A DNA stretch of 6,231 nt from Candidatus Kapaibacterium sp. (GTDB taxonomy: Bacteria > Bacteroidota > Ignavibacteria > Kapaibacteriales > UBA961): the NCBI GenBank assembly GCA_023253875.1, contig JALRFC010000119.1, positions 1 through 6,231 of the forward strand. Reading direction: 5' to 3'. How positions within the stretch are numbered: the stretch's first letter is position 1; the number at the start of each line of letters is the position of its first letter. The position numbers were made by a program, and so were the translations under genes. Of the stretch, positions 1 through 5,544 are shown piece by piece. The notes under the pieces are model-generated. The model had not been told where the DNA came from, searched no databases, and saw only the letters and a list, made by a program, of their open reading frames with translations.

Positions 1-230
1 TCTTTTCATTTGTCCTTGTATTTAGCAAGGATTCGACTATTTCGACCGAAAATAAACAGTTTCTCAGACTCCTCATGTGGACTATTCTCTATGTGTCTTG
101 TGTATATTCCCTGACGCAAGCCTCAAATATTCGATTCAAATTAGATGTGGAATGGCTCCAAATTCTCCTCTTATTCCCTATTTTTCAAGCATTTCCAAGA
201 CTTCAAAGATATATGGGAACAATGGTGTGA
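1..230 (+). CDS. C-terminal end of a polytopic membrane protein, possibly a GT-C/PMT-like glycosyltransferase (5' truncated by window edge)
   Basis: Reading in the frame that starts at base 3 gives 75 uninterrupted codons ending at TGA 228-230. No start is present, so the gene begins upstream of the window. The translation looks like real protein: a hydrophobic start, a short polar loop (SKDSTISTENKQ), a hydrophobic span of about 18 residues (LRLLMWTILYVSCVYSL), then N-I-R-F-K-L-D-V-E followed by another hydrophobic run and a short basic tail. An R-[FY]-x-L-x-x-E element just before the last membrane span is common at the C-terminus of PMT_2/GT39-like membrane glycosyltransferases, which is why I suggest that class. 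This is inference from a short tail; any other polytopic membrane protein remains possible. It lies 81 nt upstream of nuoA, and a hairpin overlaps its stop codon, so it is probably a separate transcription unit. Confidence 0.6.
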   Translation, partial: FSFVLVFSKDSTISTENKQFLRLLMWTILYVSCVYSLTQASNIRFKLDVEWLQILLLFPIFQAFPRLQRYMGTMV

Positions 231-249
231 TTTCCCATTGTTTTCTTTT
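215..249 (+). terminator. Possible intrinsic terminator overlapping the stop of the upstream membrane gene
   Basis: An 8-bp perfect stem is formed by AACAATGG (218-225) and CCATTGTT (235-242), with a 9-nt loop. It can extend outward through two G-U pairs and a G-C pair to 215 and 245. The 3' arm runs into T-rich sequence (TTTTCTTTT, 241-249). The stem is only moderately GC-rich and the T-run is interrupted by a C, so strength is uncertain. Its position, just after the upstream gene and before nuoA, supports the role. Confidence 0.45.
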
Positions 250-311
250 GCGAAGACGGCAAAAAAAAAGTAAGTTTGCCAAGCATTTTCCTCATACAAT
301 GGATCGCATTC

Positions 312-671
312 ATGCTTGAACAATATCTCCCACTCTTTCTTATGATTGCAGTAGGTTTCGTATTTGGATTAACCAATATCCTCATTGCGGAATTTGTCGG
401 TCCTCGAAAGAATAAATCCAAAGAAAAACTCAGTGTATATGAATGCGGTATGGAGCCGATCAAAACCGCAAGAGAGCGTTTCTCCGTGAAGTTTTATCTT
501 GTGGCGATGCTTTTTATTCTGTTCGACATTGAAATTGTATTTATGTATCCATGGGCCATTCAATTCCAAGAATTGGGTATGATTGGTTTGACTGCGATGG
601 CACTTTTCATGGTATTGCTTTTTGCAGGTTACATTTATGTCTTGAAAAAAGGAGCTTTGGAATGGCAATAG
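312..671 (+). CDS. nuoA: NADH-quinone oxidoreductase subunit A (complex I, NuoA)
   Basis: Membrane subunit of the proton-pumping NADH:quinone oxidoreductase; it sits at the junction between the peripheral arm and the membrane arm near the quinone site. The 119-residue product has the family's usual size and three membrane spans (about 5-25, 60-80 and 88-110). The long loop after the first span holds the conserved Y-E-C-G-M-E-P motif (43-49, Cys45). The second span ends with the conserved F-D-I-E acidic pair (Asp72, Glu74). I chose ATG 312 because MLEQYLPLF is a typical NuoA start; an in-frame TTG at 276 would add 12 residues without family support. No good Shine-Dalgarno precedes ATG 312. A TACAAT box (295-300) lies just upstream but has no well-spaced -35 partner. 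The end overlaps nuoB by 10 nt, which indicates co-translation. Confidence 0.95.
   Translation: MLEQYLPLFLMIAVGFVFGLTNILIAEFVGPRKNKSKEKLSVYECGMEPIKTARERFSVKFYLVAMLFILFDIEIVFMYPWAIQFQELGMIGLTAMALFMVLLFAGYIYVLKKGALEWQ
647..654 (+). promoter_or_regulatory. Strong Shine-Dalgarno for nuoB inside nuoA
   Basis: AAAAGGAG lies 7 nt before the nuoB ATG at 662. It fixes the nuoB start even though an open frame extends further upstream (to an ATG at 551) through nuoA. Because it lies within the last codons of nuoA, translation of the two subunits is probably coupled. Confidence 0.8.
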
Positions 672-1183
672 ATCAATTGACAAAAGACGGTTTTTTAACC
701 ACAACGGTTGATGCCGCCATTAGTTGGGCACAAAGAAATTCATTATGGCCTATGCCGATGGGCATCTCCTGCTGTGCTATTGAAATGATGGCATTTGCAG
801 GTCCCCGTTTTGATAGTGCGCGATTTGGTTCCGAAAAATTTGGTTTTACTCCTCGTCAATCTGATTTATTGATTGTTGCGGGAACTGTAACCTATAAAAT
901 GAGCTGGGTTGTACGGAAAATTTGGGATCAAATGCCCGAACCAAAATGGTGTATTTCCATGGGCGTTTGCGCATCCTCGGGTGGTATGTTCAGAAGCTAT
1001 TCTGTTGTGCAAGGCATTGATCAGTTCATTCCAGTTGATGCCTATGTATCTGGTTGTCCTCCACGCCCCGAGGCACTCTTAAAAGCACTTATGACAATCC
1101 AAGAACAAATTGAAAACACAAAGCCAACCATCATTGATACTCGCAAAGAAATCAATATGGATAATGCAGTGTTGATTGATTGA
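662..1183 (+). CDS. nuoB: NADH-quinone oxidoreductase subunit B (complex I, N2 cluster subunit NuoB)
   Basis: Peripheral-arm subunit of complex I. It carries the terminal [4Fe-4S] cluster N2, which passes electrons to quinone. The 173-residue product keeps all four cluster ligands: the tandem Cys37-Cys38 in GISCCAIEMM, Cys103 in MGVCASSGGMF, and Cys132 in SGCPPRPEAL. The conserved blocks RFDSARFG, TPRQSDLLIVAGTVTYKM and DQMPEPKW are also present, so the protein should be active. The start at 662 is set by the AAAAGGAG ribosome binding site and the family N-terminus. It overlaps nuoA by 10 nt. Unlike most nuo operons, no nuoC follows: a strong terminator begins 17 nt after the stop. The remaining subunits must be encoded elsewhere in the genome. 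Confidence 0.97.
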   Translation: MAIDQLTKDGFLTTTVDAAISWAQRNSLWPMPMGISCCAIEMMAFAGPRFDSARFGSEKFGFTPRQSDLLIVAGTVTYKMSWVVRKIWDQMPEPKWCISMGVCASSGGMFRSYSVVQGIDQFIPVDAYVSGCPPRPEALLKALMTIQEQIENTKPTIIDTRKEINMDNAVLID

Positions 1184-1200
1184 TACAAACATATCTACAA

Positions 1201-1234
1201 AAAGCTTGTTTCTATTTGGAAACAGGCTTTTTTT
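1201..1234 (+). terminator. Strong intrinsic terminator of the nuoAB unit
   Basis: A 12-bp stem is formed by AAAGCTTGTTTC (1201-1212) and GAAACAGGCTTT (1219-1230), with one G-U pair and a 6-nt TATTTG loop. It is followed directly by a seven-T tract (1228-1234, including the base of the stem). An A-run at 1199-1203 precedes the stem. This is a textbook Rho-independent terminator. The T tract ends only 12 nt before the ATG of the following lipoprotein gene. Confidence 0.9.
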
Positions 1235-1246
1235 ATGGGAAATCCT

Positions 1247-1651
1247 ATGAAAAATGCAGTCTTACTATTTCTTCTTACACTCTTTCTTGTCTCTTGTGAG
1301 TCCATCACATTGGAAGACCCTGCAAATTATCCAAATTTGAAGATTACTGATATTACGCTTGGCAATGGTGCTCAGCCTACCTTTGGTAGTACAGTCACTG
1401 TACATTATGTTGGCACACTCACCAATGGTAAAGTCTTTGATTCTTCACGTGAACGCAATCAACCATTCTCTTTCCGTATAGGTACATCGGAAGTCATCAA
1501 AGGTTGGGATGTAGGACTTTCAACCATGAAAGTTGGGGGAAAAAGAAAACTTGAAATTCCTCCTGAAATGGGATATGGATCAAGAGCAGTTGGTTCTATT
1601 CCCGCCAATTCCACATTGATCTTTGAAGTTGAATTATTGAATGTCTATTGA
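1247..1651 (+). CDS. Lipoprotein FKBP-type peptidyl-prolyl cis-trans isomerase
   Basis: Probably assists folding of envelope proteins by isomerising X-Pro bonds on the periplasmic side of the membrane to which it is anchored. The 134-residue product starts with a lipoprotein signal (MKN plus a hydrophobic run) ending in the lipobox L14-V-S-C17. A short linker and a single FKBP domain (about 30-134) follow. By alignment with human FKBP12 from memory, the pocket residues are kept: Tyr54, Phe64-Asp65, Phe74, Val83-Ile84, Trp87, Tyr110 and Phe126. The isomerase should therefore be active. I chose ATG 1247; an in-frame ATG at 1235 adds only four residues and abuts the terminator. A weak GGGA (1237-1240) lies 6 nt upstream. 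The last 11 nt overlap the start of the next gene, indicating a two-gene unit. Final membrane (inner or outer) cannot be told from sequence. Confidence 0.93.
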   Translation: MKNAVLLFLLTLFLVSCESITLEDPANYPNLKITDITLGNGAQPTFGSTVTVHYVGTLTNGKVFDSSRERNQPFSFRIGTSEVIKGWDVGLSTMKVGGKRKLEIPPEMGYGSRAVGSIPANSTLIFEVELLNVY

Positions 1652-3023
1652 TGTGACCAAACGCAAAAGCCCGTGGATTATCTTCTCGATCTATCTCTTG
1701 GGTTTCATGGTCTATGCATTCATTCCCGCTGAAAGAAATGCAGTCAATATGCAGATGTTTTTGGGGGTATATGGAATTCATGCACTCTTTGGACTTCTAC
1801 TTCTTCGGAAAGCAGATATACTTGGCTCAGTACCAGCACTCTTCACGCTCTTTCTGTTCTCAAGAGTTGCCATGTTCTTTATGTATCCTTGGCTCTCCGA
1901 TGATATCTTTGGATATGTATTTTATGGAAAAGCAACTCTCGCCGGTGAAAATCTCTATGCATTGAAAGCTGATGATGCATCTCTTACATATCTACGAGAT
2001 TCCGCATATGCATTAATGGCATTCAAACCGTATCAGAATATCTATCCTCCAATTGCTACGATATTCATGACCATCTCGGCATGGATTTCATCCTTATTGT
2101 CAAATTCATTATCGACTACAATACTGATTTGGAAGGCAATACTTTTTTGTTCTGAATTCTTGGGACTTGCACTTCTTTATCGTTGGCTCAAACAACAAAA
2201 TTATTCTTTGTTACCAATACTCTTCTATCTCGCTATTCCTATGACGGCAATAGAAGGTATTGGCCAGGCACATAATGAACTATTACTATTGCCTTTCATC
2301 ATTGGTTCAATCATGCTGTTTAGAGAAACAGCATCACATACTAGGAATATTTTCATTGGGGGAATGTGTGCCATATTGGGTCTTATAAAACTCTATCCAA
2401 TTGTACTCATCATTCCATTTTTGATTAAAGCAAGAAAACTCAACACTATATGTTCAATGATTATAGGCGCGATTCTCATAGTGATTCTATCGAGTGCGCC
2501 ATGGTTTTGGGGAATAATGGTTGGAAATTTCACAGCCATACAGGGATATATATCTGTCTTACAATTCTATCAGGGAACATATTTCAATGGAGTAATACTC
2601 TATGGCTTGCGATTCTTCCTAGAATCCCTTCATATTCATGAATGGTGGCTTGTGGCTCCCAAAGTGCTGACATTCTTTCGTATAGTCTCAATCATTACGA
2701 TGAGCATCCATTCGTTTATCAGAAAGAGAACCCTTGTCCAATCGCTTTACTCAATATTATTGATCACAGTGCTTATCTCAGCAAAAGTGCATCCATGGTA
2801 TTTCATTCCTGTGATATTTCTTGCTGCAATGATTCACAAGCAAAGCATATTGATGATAGGTTCATTGATGATGTTCACATATACAATGTATGCAGTGGAT
2901 CCAGTACAAGAATCCATGCTCTTTGAATCAAGTCTATGGGTTATATGCGGAATCATTGTCTATCTAGACCATAAACACTCACTTCACATCTTCAATCGCG
3001 ATCAATGCGAAATTCTTCCCTGA
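1641..3023 (+). CDS. Polytopic GT-C-fold glycosyltransferase, MptB/GT87-like (polyprenol-phosphate sugar donor)
   Basis: A 460-residue integral membrane protein with roughly ten or more hydrophobic segments. Its motifs match the GT-C superfamily, closest to the polyprenol-phosphate-mannose-dependent transferases (MptA/MptB, GT87). In order they are the catalytic-loop acidic motif W-L-S-D-D-I-F-G-Y (84-92), G-E-N-L-Y (102-106), L-R-D (118-120) before I-Y-P-P (134-137), G-Q-A-H-N-E (208-213, equivalent to the usual G-H-N-D), K-L-Y-P (250-253) and H-P-W-Y (384-387). Asp87/Asp88 are the likely catalytic pair. Enzymes of this type take a sugar from a lipid-phosphate carrier and add it to a glycan or lipid on the outer face of the cytoplasmic membrane. 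Sugar and acceptor cannot be told here. The start ATG 1641 overlaps the FKBP stop by 11 nt. The 3' end overlaps the opposing GWxTD gene by 45 nt, and no terminator is visible. Confidence 0.85.
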   Translation: MSIDVTKRKSPWIIFSIYLLGFMVYAFIPAERNAVNMQMFLGVYGIHALFGLLLLRKADILGSVPALFTLFLFSRVAMFFMYPWLSDDIFGYVFYGKATLAGENLYALKADDASLTYLRDSAYALMAFKPYQNIYPPIATIFMTISAWISSLLSNSLSTTILIWKAILFCSEFLGLALLYRWLKQQNYSLLPILFYLAIPMTAIEGIGQAHNELLLLPFIIGSIMLFRETASHTRNIFIGGMCAILGLIKLYPIVLIIPFLIKARKLNTICSMIIGAILIVILSSAPWFWGIMVGNFTAIQGYISVLQFYQGTYFNGVILYGLRFFLESLHIHEWWLVAPKVLTFFRIVSIITMSIHSFIRKRTLVQSLYSILLITVLISAKVHPWYFIPVIFLAAMIHKQSILMIGSLMMFTYTMYAVDPVQESMLFESSLWVICGIIVYLDHKHSLHIFNRDQCEILP

Positions 3024-4331
3024 TTCTTGCTGAAAAATAAAACGTTTATTGATAGGAGGAGGATAGAGCCATATCTCTTTCTTTAATCCCTGATTAGGAA
3101 TCTCAATCTCGCGTTCTTTTGGAAAACCATAGAGTAGGGCTATCTTCCCTCTTTGGGTCATGATACCATCGGATTCATTGATTGTTTGAAACTCCATAAA
3201 AGCACGATCCGCTCTTCGAAAATACTCCGCCATCGGTTCATCATATATGGTAGAAGGTGTGGGGTCATTTTTCTTCCACCAATCAATGATATTCTTCCGA
3301 ATGTCCAGATCTGTACTTCCAGATAATCTATCAAAGTCAGCATCATTCAGGAGATATTTCATTGTTTGTCTTGCATAATCAGCGCTGATCAATGTTTTTG
3401 GCATCTCTTCCCATTGACAAGCAAAATCAAAACGGATGGAATCTTGTTTACCCTTTTGTTCACTATGATATAATAGGAGTGAATATCTACCCGGTGCGAT
3501 GACATTATCGGGAAATTGTACAATCAATAGATTCATTCCTTTTGCTTCTTGTATCAAAAGTGGAATTGGACGAGAGGAAGCTGATTCTTCATTGAATTCA
3601 GGCATGATCGTAAGATTTGAACGAATTTCAGTTCTCGTAGTCGAAACAGATTTAACATGTTTTGCATATTCTTCATTTGCTCTTTGTCGGATCAAAGATG
3701 CAGAATAATTCTTCACTTTTGATGATAATTGGAAGATGGCATATTGTTTTTTAGAAGAAAAAGGAATGTTTCCATTGAATATATCGGGACGGAAGGCATC
3801 GGAAAATGGATTTTCGGAAGTAAATAATGGGCTCGCAAATTCTTGTAATGCAACTTTGGGAATTCGTATTTTTTTTATGATATGTCCTTTATCGAGCAGA
3901 GCAATAGACACAGTATAGCTAGTTTTCCCAACAGTGATTGCTCGCATCCCAAAGGCATAGAGTGATTCAGCATTTGTTTGTTCATAATTGGAAGCAAACA
4001 CGGAATCTTTCCATTGAATACGGGATTTAATGATGCCATTGCTATCCTTGGATTCTATTTCCAAAGATGGGAATGCACAATATTCTCCTCGAAATGACTG
4101 GGATTTTTCAAACAGTAATGCATCATATTGAAGGCGAAACATCGCTAGGATTGTCATAGAATCTTCGGATGCATGATGGAGTGCCCTGACTTCAATATAC
4201 AGTGGCTCTCTTTGGGATTCCAAGGTTGGATAGAGTGATGAACCGTTCTTTTGTATTTGTGAAAACAATGAGAATGGTACTATCAAACTAAGAAAGAAGA
4301 TTATTTGCAAGGAGTTATACATCATGTTCAT
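2979..4331 (-). CDS. Secreted GWxTD-domain protein with altered signature
   Basis: A 450-residue protein with an N-terminal signal sequence (hydrophobic about 8-23, likely cut near Phe-Ser-Gln at 23-25), so it is exported. The middle (about 40-310) is beta-rich in appearance and unrecognised. The C-terminal part (about 310-440) fits the GWxTD domain found in Bacteroidota, Chlorobi and Gemmatimonadetes proteins: W351-W352 then N-D-P-T-P (355-359), E-Y-F-R-R (369-373), R-G-K-I (394-397), Y-G-F-P (401-404), E-I-W-L-Y (419-423) and F-I-F (431-433). The naming motif is changed: G-I-M-T-Q (389-393) replaces G-W-x-T-D. The molecular function of the family is not established. ATG 4331 overlaps the end of ruvX by 17 nt; ATGs at 4325 and 4322 are equally possible starts. 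No Shine-Dalgarno is seen, so re-initiation after ruvX is likely. Confidence 0.82.
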   Translation of the reverse strand: MNMMYNSLQIIFFLSLIVPFSLFSQIQKNGSSLYPTLESQREPLYIEVRALHHASEDSMTILAMFRLQYDALLFEKSQSFRGEYCAFPSLEIESKDSNGIIKSRIQWKDSVFASNYEQTNAESLYAFGMRAITVGKTSYTVSIALLDKGHIIKKIRIPKVALQEFASPLFTSENPFSDAFRPDIFNGNIPFSSKKQYAIFQLSSKVKNYSASLIRQRANEEYAKHVKSVSTTRTEIRSNLTIMPEFNEESASSRPIPLLIQEAKGMNLLIVQFPDNVIAPGRYSLLLYHSEQKGKQDSIRFDFACQWEEMPKTLISADYARQTMKYLLNDADFDRLSGSTDLDIRKNIIDWWKKNDPTPSTIYDEPMAEYFRRADRAFMEFQTINESDGIMTQRGKIALLYGFPKEREIEIPNQGLKKEIWLYPPPINKRFIFQQESGKNFALIAIEDVK

Positions 4332-4755
4332 CCAGGAATGATCTAAGGATGATTGCAGCGGCTGCTTTATCTATCATGGATTTATCTTTTCTATGTGTTT
4401 TTGTACGACCTGATGCAATCAAGGATTCAACTGCTCTTTTTGAACTAAATGATTCATCCTGCAAAATGATATCAATCGTAAGTTCATTCATTAGTGATCG
4501 CTGATACTTTGTGATTTCTTTGATGATAGCATTTTGTTGTCCGGTCGATTCAGAAGGAATTCCGATGATGATAGCTCCTACTTGTTCATTCTTTGCAATT
4601 GCAATGATCTCTTGAAGAGCCGCTTGTGTATTTTCAAGTGTTAAGAGAGGAGTTGTTGTAATGTGTAACATGTCACATACTGCAATACCTATCCTTTTCT
4701 TGCCAATATCCAGAGCAAGAAGTCTCTTTCCTTTCAAATGTTCATACATATTCAT
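4315..4755 (-). CDS. ruvX: Holliday junction resolvase-like RuvX (YqgF)
   Basis: RNase H-fold nuclease of the YqgF/RuvX family, linked to processing of the 16S pre-rRNA 5' end and proposed as a Holliday junction resolvase. The 146-residue length is typical. The family blocks are in order: L-A-L-D-I-G-K-K-R-I-G (13-23, catalytic Asp16), I-I-I-G-I-P (62-67), the acidic D-E-S-F-S-S (100-105, Glu101; commonly D-E-R-x-[ST]-T) and I-D-K-A-A-A-A-I-I-L (128-137, Asp129). All three acidic catalytic positions are present. The frame stays open back to a TTG at 4794, but ATG 4755 (MNMYEH) or ATG 4749 (MYEH) gives the family-like N-terminus. It is the first gene of a minus-strand pair with the GWxTD gene (17-nt overlap), and is divergent from the DUF4197 gene with a 39-nt gap. 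Confidence 0.93.
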   Translation of the reverse strand: MNMYEHLKGKRLLALDIGKKRIGIAVCDMLHITTTPLLTLENTQAALQEIIAIAKNEQVGAIIIGIPSESTGQQNAIIKEITKYQRSLMNELTIDIILQDESFSSKRAVESLIASGRTKTHRKDKSMIDKAAAAIILRSFLDEHDV

Positions 4756-4764
4756 AGTTTTACG

Positions 4765-4794
4765 ATTATTCTCATCATCACAAAGGGTTATCAA
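4765..4794 (-). promoter_or_regulatory. Candidate sigma-70-type promoter for ruvX
   Basis: On the minus strand, TTGATA (4794-4789, one mismatch to TTGACA) is followed by an 18-nt spacer and AATAAT (4770-4765, one mismatch to TATAAT). Transcription would begin near 4758, leaving a leader of only about 3 nt before ATG 4755 or about 9 nt before ATG 4749. The match is good, but this lineage may use a different promoter consensus, so it stays a candidate. Confidence 0.4.
4782..4787 (+). promoter_or_regulatory. Shine-Dalgarno for the DUF4197 gene
   Basis: AAAGGG lies 7 nt before ATG 4795 and selects this start over an in-frame ATG at 4738. The upstream start would place 19 extra residues before a normal signal peptide. 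The site lies in the spacer of the divergent ruvX promoter candidate. Confidence 0.65.
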
Positions 4795-5544
4795 ATGAAA
4801 AGCTCACACAAACTAGCATTTTTGCTTGTATTGATTGGTTTTCAATTGAATGTTGATTCTTTACAAGCTCAACTATTTGATGCACTCAAGAAGAAAGCCA
4901 ATTCACTCTTGAAAGGCGAAAGTTCCATTGGTGGATTTACTGAACAAGAAGCCGTTTCTGCTCTTAAAGAAGCATTGCAAAATGGTATTACCAAGGGTAC
5001 GAATGAAGTTTCAAAACAAGACGGATATTTTGGTAATCAATTCATCAAAATTCCCTTTCCTCAGGAAGCGAGAGACATTGAAAGCACATTGAGAAAAGTT
5101 GGGATGGGAAAAACGGTTGATGATGCAGTATTATCTCTCAATAGAGCCGCAGAAGATGCAGCCACAAAGGCATTACCAATTTTTGTTGATGCAATTACTA
5201 CTATGTCTTTTCAAGATGCAATCGGAATTGTCAAAGGAGATAGTATCGCAGGGACCAGATTTTTGCAGCAATCAACAACATTGGCTTTGACAAAAGCATT
5301 CAGACCTGTCATTGAAGGCTCTCTTGATAAGGTTGATGCCACAAAACATTGGTCAACCGTCATGAATGCATACAATAAGATCCCATTTGTCAAGAAGATT
5401 AATCCAGATCTTACACAATATGTCACGGAGAAAGCACTGGAAGGCTTGTTCTTTACCATTGCAAGTGAGGAAAAACTTATTAGAAAAGATCCTCTGGGTC
5501 AAGCTTCAGCATTATTACGCAAGGTCTTTGGCGGAAAACAATAA
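4795..5544 (+). CDS. DUF4197 family exported protein of unknown function
   Basis: A 249-residue protein with a signal peptide (MKSSHK, hydrophobic 7-20, likely cleaved after L-Q-A at 23-25), so it acts in the periplasm or envelope. The rest matches the DUF4197 family along its length: F-T-E-Q-E-A (48-53), A-L-K-E-A-L-Q-N-G (56-64), D-G-Y-F-G-N (76-81), K-I-P-F-P (85-89), L-N-R-A-A-E-D-A-A (115-123), S-F-Q-D-A-I-G-I (138-145), A-Y-N-K-I-P-F-V (192-199), N-P-D-L-T-Q-Y-V-T (203-211) and A-L-E-G-L-F (214-219). The rest is probably helical. No catalytic motif is visible and no function is known to me. It is a single gene: divergent from ruvX on the left, and convergent with pnuC on the right with a 30-nt overlap. 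Confidence 0.9.
   Translation: MKSSHKLAFLLVLIGFQLNVDSLQAQLFDALKKKANSLLKGESSIGGFTEQEAVSALKEALQNGITKGTNEVSKQDGYFGNQFIKIPFPQEARDIESTLRKVGMGKTVDDAVLSLNRAAEDAATKALPIFVDAITTMSFQDAIGIVKGDSIAGTRFLQQSTTLALTKAFRPVIEGSLDKVDATKHWSTVMNAYNKIPFVKKINPDLTQYVTEKALEGLFFTIASEEKLIRKDPLGQASALLRKVFGGKQ

Noticed and set aside
276..300. nuoA promoter TTGCCA ... TACAAT
   Set aside because: Both boxes are near consensus, but the spacer is only 13 nt, too short for a sigma-70 promoter. The TACAAT box alone is not enough.
276..311. TTG start giving a 12-residue longer NuoA
   Set aside because: The extension has no family support, while ATG 312 yields the usual NuoA N-terminus and length.
77..319. Plus-strand 80-codon open frame at the left end
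   Set aside because: It overlaps the better membrane-protein tail in another frame, crosses the putative terminator and runs into the nuoA start. Its Cys- and Ser-rich translation shows no family features.
203..704. Two minus-strand open frames opposite nuoA
   Set aside because: They are antisense shadows of the clearly conserved nuoA coding sequence and have no recognisable motifs.
2450..2926. Two plus-strand open frames inside the glycosyltransferase gene
   Set aside because: The main frame has conserved GT-C motifs on both sides, so these are out-of-frame shadows.
2959..2970. GTCTATCTAGAC palindrome near the converging gene ends
   Set aside because: The stem is 4-5 bp with a very small loop and no T tract on either side, so it is too weak to call a terminator.
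3499..3918. Plus-strand open frames opposite the GWxTD gene
   Set aside because: They are antisense shadows of a continuous 450-codon gene and show no start signals or motifs.
5211..5459. Minus-strand open frame opposite the DUF4197 gene
   Set aside because: It is an antisense shadow of a conserved family protein, with no ribosome binding site or motif.
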